NCBI GenBank assembly: GCA_023974075.1
Contig: CM043797.1
Coordinates: forward strand, 15,920,178-15,984,177
Origin: Chaenocephalus aceratus
Lineage: Eukaryota; Chordata; Actinopteri; Perciformes; Channichthyidae
Length of the DNA: 64,000 bases
Direction of reading: 5' to 3'
The notes beneath the pieces were generated by a model that saw only the letters and a program-made list of their open reading frames with translations, was not told the DNA's origin and did no database searches. Below, piece by piece: positions 58,436 to 64,000 of this stretch. Made by a program: the position numbers and the translations under genes. Each line of letters starts with the position of its first letter. Positions within the stretch are counted from its first letter, which is position 1.

Positions 58436-60913
58436 GTGGCGAACAAGATGGACGCCTCTCTCCCTCACAACAGAGGAGTCAGGGAGTCGGAGGCTCGGCT
58501 CTGCGGCTGCGGGTTGAAAATATCAGGCACAGACTCACACCAGGTCTGCTCGTCCTGCCTCGGGCTGGAACACGCCCAGGAGGCTATTGACCACCCCGGC
58601 TCGTGCGGGCATTGTGCCCGCTTCACCGTAAAGAGCCTCCGCCGACGGTTAGCACGCCAAGCTAGCTTGTCGGGACAGGACCCCCTCATGTCCGCTGATT
58701 TGCCGGCTGGCAATCAAGACGCGGGGGCGTCCGCCGCAGAGATTGAGCCCCGCACTGTGTCGGTCTGGTGCTCATCAACAGCGGCAGCTGCGGAACCGGA
58801 GTCCCGCGCCGTGTCAGGCTGGGACCCGGTGGCGGCAAGAGACGCGAGAACGGAGCCCCACGCTTTACCAAGCTGGGGCTCCCGGCTGGACCTCACCATG
58901 GTTTCGCCCGCGAAGGATGTCCTGGAATTGGATTATATGGAGGACGAAGAGGGTGCCTCTGAGTTCCTCCTGTCTGATTCGGATGAGCAAGAAGACGATA
59001 TCTTCGTGTCATCGGCTCAGGCTGCAAAGCCGGGAGCGATGGCTGCTCTCCCGGGCGATAGCACACCAGCTTCGCCCTGTCTGAGCATGGACCTACAGGC
59101 CGTGTGTCAGCGTGCCGCGTCCAGACTAGACATCCCGTGGCCCGAAATGGCCAAGGAGACCTCCAGGTCCCGTTACGAGGGGAAACATTTTCCCCAAGCA
59201 ACGAGGACAAAGAGGCAAATCCTTCCGGTCTTCCCGGAGATCTTGGATGAGGGGTCGGTCTCGTGGAGAGACCGGCCCTTTAGCAACAAGGCCCCAATCC
59301 AGGGTGCCTCCTCCCTAGACTGTGATGGTATGGAGAGGCTCGGCCTGCTCCGCATACCGCCTATGGAACCGCTGGTGGCAGCCCACCTCCTACCAAGGCT
59401 GGTCCAATTCGCTGTCATCCCCCCTCGCTTCTCGGGCATTCTGTATTCACAAGCCCGAGGAGAGTCAGCCCATATTCTAGAGAGAGAGATCCTCTCACTT
59501 CTAGAAAAGAGGGCTATATCTATAGTACCCGCCGAGCAGAGTCAGAGCGGCTTTTATTCCAAGTATTTCCTCGTTCCCAAACGGGGAGGGAACGGGATTC
59601 GGCCAATACTGGATTTGAGGGTTCTAAACAAATATCAAAAAAGATACAAATTCAGAATGCTCACTCACACATCTCTGCTGCGTCTCGTGCGACAAAACGA
59701 CTGGTTTACATCAGTCGACCTGAAAGATGCGTATTTCCACATCCCAGTATATTAGCCACACAGGAAATATCTGAGGTTCGCATTTCAGGGGATCTGTTAC
59801 GAATACAGAGTACTTCCCTTCGGTCTGTCTCTCAGTCCAAGAGTGTTTGTACGATTTGTTTGTACGGAAGCCGCGATAGCCCCGTTAAGACAACAGGGTA
59901 TTCGCCTGGCGACCTACCTAGACGACTGGCTGCTTCTCGCACAGTCGGAGCAGGAGGCTATTACGCAGACAAATGTCCTCGTAAAGCACCTGCTCAACCT
60001 GGGTTTCATAATAAACACAGAGAAGAGCATGTTGTGCCCAGCAGAGACTGTACTCTTCCTGGGTTTACACTTGAACTCGGTGCCCTTTACAGCCCGCCTG
60101 TCAGCGGAAAGAGTGAAAGCTTTCAGAGCTTGTCTCGCTCATTTCCAGCAGCGCAAACATGTTCTCTTCAGATCATGCCTGCGGTTACTGGGGCTCATGG
60201 CGTCAGCCATCCTGGTCGTACGACTGGGACGCTTACACATGAGGGAGTTTCAGCACTGGGTAGCCGCTCTAAAACTAAACCCCTCGCGTCATGGCGCGCG
60301 GAGAGTAATGGTTACTGTGAAATGCGTAACGGCACTGCGCCACTGGCTGCACTCGACTTTTCTAGTACGGGGCGTGCCTATGGGTGCTGTCCTTTCACGG
60401 AAGGTGGTCACGACAGATGCATGTCTGACAGGCTGGGGAGGTATTTACGAAGGTCGTCCGGTGAGGGGTCTCTGGAGCAGAGACCTCCAGCGGGCGCACA
60501 TAAATTACCTGGAGCTTTTAGCGGTGTTCCTCACCCTAAAACGCTTTCTGCCTTTTCTCAGAGGACATCATGTCCTTGTGAGGACAGACAACACGACCAC
60601 AATATCGTATATAAACCGCCAAGGGGGTTTGCGTTCTCTCCAGTTACACATGCTGGCACGCAAACTGATCTTATGGAGTGGCAGACGTCTCCTCTCTCTG
60701 AGAGCGGCGCACGTACCAGGAGTGATGAACCTCGGGGCAGATCTACTGTCCAGAGGTGCACCACTATATGCAGACTGGACTCTACATCCAAAGATTGTGA
60801 GTCAGCTGTGGGTGCGTTACGGCAGAGCCGCGGTAGATCTGTTCGCATCAAAAGAAAATGCTCAATGTCAGCTGTTCTTTTCAATGCACGATTTAAACGC
60901 ACCCTGGCTCTGA
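58436..60913 (+). pseudogene. DIRS gag-like, reverse transcriptase and RNase H ORF, one stop
   Basis: 826-codon frame with a single in-frame TAG at 59753-59755. The first 280 residues are gag-like: a cysteine cluster CGCGLKISGTDSHQVCSSC and GSCGHC, then an acidic stretch. The reverse transcriptase follows: YFLVPKRGGNGIRPILDLRV, TSVDLKDAYFHIPV (motif A; the stop is two codons later), RVLPFGLSLSPRVF (motif B, after the stop) and ATYLDDWLLLA (motif C, YLDD at 59915-59926). RNase H shows VVTTDACLTGWGG, INYLELLAVFLTLKRF, VRTDNTTTISYINRQGG and HVPGVMNLGADLLSR, giving the D-E-D-D set. The protein would copy the element RNA into DNA. The start at ATG 58436 is preceded closely by a second, ATG 58448. 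Confidence 0.92.
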
Positions 60914-62000
60914 TACCCCCAACTCTGGCCAGAGTGAGGGAACAACACCACACACTTGGTGAGTGGTACAATCTGAATACAGTGGGACTCCCTCAGAAGG
61001 TGATAAACACTATTCAGAGTGCGAGAGCTTCCTCCACCAGGTCTCTCTATGACTGTAAGTGGAGGGTGTTTGAGGAGTGGTGCCTTCAAAAAGGACACAT
61101 CTCTTTTCAAAGTCCTGTCGGGGTGATTTTATCATTTCTACAGGACTTGATTGATAAACACAGAGCTTTCTCTACGATCAAAGTGTACCTGGCTGCTATT
61201 GCTGCATGCCATGTGGGCTTTGAGGGAAAGACGGCTAGCCAACATCCTTTGGTCTGCCGTTTTATGAAAGGGGCTCGCAGGCTCCTCCCTGTTTCCAGGT
61301 CACTGGTGCCCTTATGGGACTTGGCAGTGGTTTTAGATGGGCTCACTCTAACCCCATTTGAACCCCTTGAAGAAGCTGACATGAAGCACTTGTCACTCAA
61401 GATAGTGCTGTTACTGGCCCTGGCATCCGCCAAGCGAGTCAGTGACATTCGCTATCTGTACATCCTTCATATACTCAGTTCGCCCCAGGGCAAACGAGAG
61501 TGTTGTTGAAGCCCAACCCTGCCTTTATACCTAAGGTGGTTGGTTCATGTACCCCAATTGACATTGAGGCATTTCCTCCGCCGCTGTGTTCCTCCGGGGA
61601 ACAGCAGCCGGATTTGCTGTGTCCAGTCCGTGCTTTACGCACCTATATGGACAGATCAAAAGAGTTTCGTCATAATGACCAACTCTTTGTGTCCTGGGCT
61701 AACCCTCACAAGGGCAAGCCCGTTACTAAGCAACGGCTCTCCCACTGGATTGTGGAGGCAATTGCTTTGGCCTATACGAGTCAGGGTTTGCAGGCACCTT
61801 CGGGTCTGCGTGCTCATTCGACTCGTGGTCTGGCTACATCCTGGGCTTTGTTCAAGGGTGTTTCCATCCAAGACATTTGTGCAACAGCGAGCTGGTCCTC
61901 GCCGCTCACTTTTGTCCGCTTTTACAGGCTAGACGTCTCTGCTCCTAGTGTGGCCCGAGCAGTGCTGGGCACCTTGTTGAGTCAGAGCTCTACCTGTTAA
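60865..62000 (+). pseudogene. DIRS tyrosine recombinase, frameshifted
   Basis: Site-specific recombinase that integrates the circular DNA form. Candidate start ATG 60865 overlaps the end of the RNase H frame by about 49 nt in a different frame. The N-terminal domain has SLYDCKWRVFEEWCLQKGHI and AFSTIKVYLAAIAACHVGF. The catalytic domain gives the first Arg in LALASAKRVSDI, then after a frameshift HSTRG (His and second Arg, near 61816-61830) and the Tyr in FVRFYRLD (near 61921). The shift lies near 61452, where about four bases seem lost from the segment between SDI and LSVHPS. The downstream frame is open to TAA at 61998. All catalytic residues survive but the two halves are out of register. 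Confidence 0.9.
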
Positions 62001-62060
62001 GTTCTGGTTGGTTTGGTGAATTTCGAGATAAGCTCGTCTGGCAATACGGGAGCTACAATA

Positions 62061-62156
62061 TCCCATAGTGAGACATCGAACGGAGTGTTATGAATGAGAA
62101 CTATAGGTTACTTACGTAACCCCAGCATTAAGAGTAACATGAAGTGAGACGTCTCA
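62061..62156 (+). repeat. DIRS internal complementary region
   Basis: First part (62061-62101), CCCATAGTGAGACATCGAAC through GAATGAGAAC, is complementary to the outer left end 57687-57725. Second part (62102-62156), TATAGGTTACTTACGTAACC to GAGACGTCTCAC, is complementary to the outer right end. The junction at GAAC joins the two. In DIRS elements this region is the template for closing the circular intermediate. Confidence 0.93.
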
Positions 62157-62204
62157 CCAGACGGCCCTCTTTGCTATGGTGAAGCGAGAAGAGGTGCTTA
62201 TTTT

Positions 62205-62353
62205 GAATGACGCATGCGACGTAGCGCAAGCTACTTATAGGGGGTGGATTCCCTGACACTGACGTCAAGATCACCAGCCAATCAGGATTGGCGTAATGAG
62301 ATTGATGCTTCTGTTTGCTCCGCGATGAGGCGCATCCCATAGTGAGACATCTC
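62205..62353 (-). repeat. DIRS right inverted terminal repeat
   Basis: Complement of the left repeat, from TTTGAATGACGCATGCGACG to GGGATGTCTCACT-type end. Outside it, 62354-62399 is specific to the right end and contains GGGGTTACGTAAGTAACC. Confidence 0.92.
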
Positions 62354-62399
62354 ACTTCATGTTACTCTGAGACTGGGGTTACGTAAGTAACCTATAGTT

Positions 62400-62693
62400 A
62401 TCTACTTACATCCTTGATTTTGGACAAGGTGAATATCACCATTCTGGAGCTGATGAGAGAAATGTTTAAGTATGCAATCTTGCTTCTTTCTTAACTGTTG
62501 AGAGTTGAACAAGCGCAGTAATGATCAGCAAGATGAATTATATAAAAACGTTATTTGGATCAGTGCATAGACCTGAGCACTGTCCAATACCCAATGCAGC
62601 ATTTTTGTCTACAATATACTGATAAAAGAGCAACTCTAATGCTGGAGATATTTTTATTTGTTATCCAAGATAATTCATTTGTGAGTGTGAGAC
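62400..62693. other. nbea intron 1, unique sequence
   Basis: Short unique stretch between the DIRS element and a possible LTR; nothing recognised. Confidence 0.4.
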
Positions 62694-63115
62694 TGACCGT
62701 TGAGCGGCCCAGACCAAGCAAGGAGGCAGAGGCAGAACGTCCAAAAATATAACCCGACGTGGGCATTTATTAAAATCATGTGCACAAAGTTCACAGCCTC
62801 AATCCTGCTGTTCTCCTTGCACACATCCTGCAGCCACAAGGATCACACACACACACCCAGTTACAAGGAAACAGTACCTAAATACACACATACTAACAAG
62901 ACACAGGTGAGGGGGGAGGAGACAACACAGGACACCAGGTGCACACTATCATCAGCCACAGACATCAACATATTATTTGCACCCTGATTACTCTCAACCG
63001 CTGTCATCCTTACACCAGCATAACTACTCTCGGCGCTCTCGCAAACTCCCCTATCTTTTCAGGCGGAGCCGAGGACCCGACCAGCACATGCCAGACGACA
63101 TTCCAATAAATACGG
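62694..63115 (-). mobile_element. Possible solo LTR (Gypsy-type)
   Basis: Read on the minus strand it has the order seen in fish Gypsy LTRs: CCCCCTCACCTGTGTCTTG, GTGTGTATTTAGG, then AATAAATGCCCACGTCGGG, GGACGTTCTGCCTCTGCCTC and an end GCTCAACGGTCA at 62694. A matching TG start and target duplication were not identified, so the upstream limit is approximate. Confidence 0.4.
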
Positions 63116-64000
63116 TTTAATCAGTTAAAAAATACTAACTCAATAATTAGTATAAATTATGTGCAAATATGTAATGTCAACTGTACTGTGCAATCACGCT
63201 AATAAAGTGCAATACTACCCGGCCCGAAGCCGTCAGTCCATAGTGACGAAGTTACCTTTGTCACAGTGAGGTTCCATGATTTGAGGCCATGGTGTACAAA
63301 TGATTCTCCGACAGACAATTTCAATCACTCACACCCTAACATTCAATTACACTGCTGACTGCTTTTGGATGAATTTGTTTTGTGTCAAACACAAGTTCAT
63401 TTTCAAGCTAGACCACATCTTATATAAGCCAAACTAACAACACAGCATACAAACATGTTGCCTGGCTTTCATTCATGTATTCTGGTTAGATCCAAAGATG
63501 ACAAAGACGTCCACTTCCAAGCACAACTGTACCAGATAATGATTGTCAGGAAACAGTGCCATATATCTTATTTGCATCTTCACTACCAAGAAGACTTTGC
63601 TTTGGCTGCGTCTGCACTGTGATGACAATACTGTGCTACATTAACAGGCTGTCACCCAGCTGCAGCCAGAGATATGACTTTGCATGTTAGCCTGATCAGG
63701 GATGCAGCTCATCTCCATAGAAATGAGCATGTGTGCACAGGGCATTGTTCCTATGGGGGAGACAACGCATTAACACCCAGGGTAGGTTTGGTTGACTGCC
63801 AACACTAACTCCACCTGGGACTCAGCCTGATTATCATATTGCTGCGGCTGATAATCCAACACACTTTCCATGGCGTTGAACAGGCCTGGTTAACAGCAGC
63901 TCAGTACCTCACTACTACTAACTCATGCTAACAATGTGTATTACCGTATGTAGTGCTACTTAAAGATAGGATTGCACAGTCAGCAGCTATGGCATGTTAG
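63116..64000. other. nbea intron 1, unique sequence to window end
   Basis: No gene, RNA or repeat recognised. The first nbea coding exon is not present in this stretch. Confidence 0.4.

Larger units (their letters stand above)
57687..62399 (+). mobile_element. DIRS-type tyrosine-recombinase retrotransposon
   Basis: 4.7-kb element with the full DIRS layout: inverted terminal repeats (core 57711-57859 and about 62205-62353), unequal outer ends (57687-57710 and 62354-62399), an internal complementary region (62061-62156) that pairs with both outer ends, and ORFs for a gag-like protein, reverse transcriptase, RNase H and tyrosine recombinase. There is no integrase and no target duplication is expected. 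Outer ends share GTT, consistent with insertion of a circular intermediate by site-specific recombination. Two coding lesions are seen. Confidence 0.95.
13486..64000 (-). other. nbea intron 1 (partial), transposon-rich
   Basis: Everything above 13485 is interpreted as the first large intron of nbea, because exon 2 begins there and no exon carrying the protein start is recognisable. The first intron of neurobeachin is known to be very long in vertebrates. At least half of the identifiable landmarks in it are mobile elements, listed individually. Another gene nested in the intron cannot be excluded but I see none. Confidence 0.65.

Noticed and set aside
59860..60900. Long frame over the DIRS reverse transcriptase in another register
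   Set aside because: It is a shadow of the reverse transcriptase/RNase H frame; only its part after about 60865 (recombinase) is meaningful.
13486..64000. A nested gene such as mab21l1 inside the neurobeachin intron
   Set aside because: Mab21l1 lies within NBEA in other vertebrates, but no long single-exon frame of that kind is present in this window.

Overview
This window is vertebrate nuclear DNA, almost certainly from a ray-finned (teleost) fish. The evidence is a split gene whose exons encode an intact N-terminal stretch of neurobeachin, flanked and interrupted by a typical fish set of transposable elements: Tc1-like DNA transposons, L2-type LINEs, tRNA-derived SINEs that share the L2 3' tail, many hAT elements, Gypsy-type LTRs and a DIRS tyrosine-recombinase retrotransposon. 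No bacterial gene organisation is present.

The only host gene I can support is neurobeachin (nbea), read on the minus strand. Seven consecutive coding exons lie at 13485-13254, 11352-11252, 11011-10916, 9722-9601, 7722-7596, 5969-5850 and 4175-4029. Each has AG acceptor and GT donor signals, and reading phase is continuous across all seven (945 nt, 315 codons). They encode the armadillo-like N-terminal part and a concanavalin A-like domain. The first coding exon expected upstream is not recognisable, so positions 13486-64000 are read as part of a very long intron 1. A 38-nt candidate alternative exon at 39664-39627 has good splice signals and an in-frame ATG. The later exons lie beyond position 1.

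Layout by region. 1-1461: Tc1 (Passport-like) copy with one stop in its transposase. 2724-3242: short inverted-repeat element. 4029-13485: nbea exons 8 to 2. 13554-18521: an internally deleted Tc1 element into which a 3.7-kb L2 LINE inserted; that LINE carries a solo LTR and a SINE. 18.5-23.6 kb: mostly unique intron. 23.6-27.7 kb: a second L2 LINE broken by two hAT elements and by a truncated copy of its own family. 28996-31283: a young LTR retroelement with two nearly identical LTRs, a 5-bp target duplication and a proline-rich, internally repetitive body without pol. 32199-33897: a hAT element followed by a probable solo LTR. 35645-36461: a hAT element with a BED-finger ORF. 37819-38552: a MITE. 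40193-40983: an 80-bp inverted-repeat pair. 42400-42499: a GGAGA array. 47.3-53.5 kb: SINE, LINE and MITE fragments. 54428-55808: a hAT element holding a SINE. 57687-62399: a near full-length DIRS retrotransposon. 62.7-63.1 kb: a possible solo LTR.

The mobile elements do not cooperate with nbea. Their interest lies in nesting order, exact target duplications, complementary fragments of transposases, and the complete terminal architecture of the DIRS copy. I did not find a clearly new biological system. The best leads are the gag-start-only LTR element with overlapping proline-rich frames, the DIRS element, the unclassified inverted-repeat elements and the candidate alternative nbea exon.
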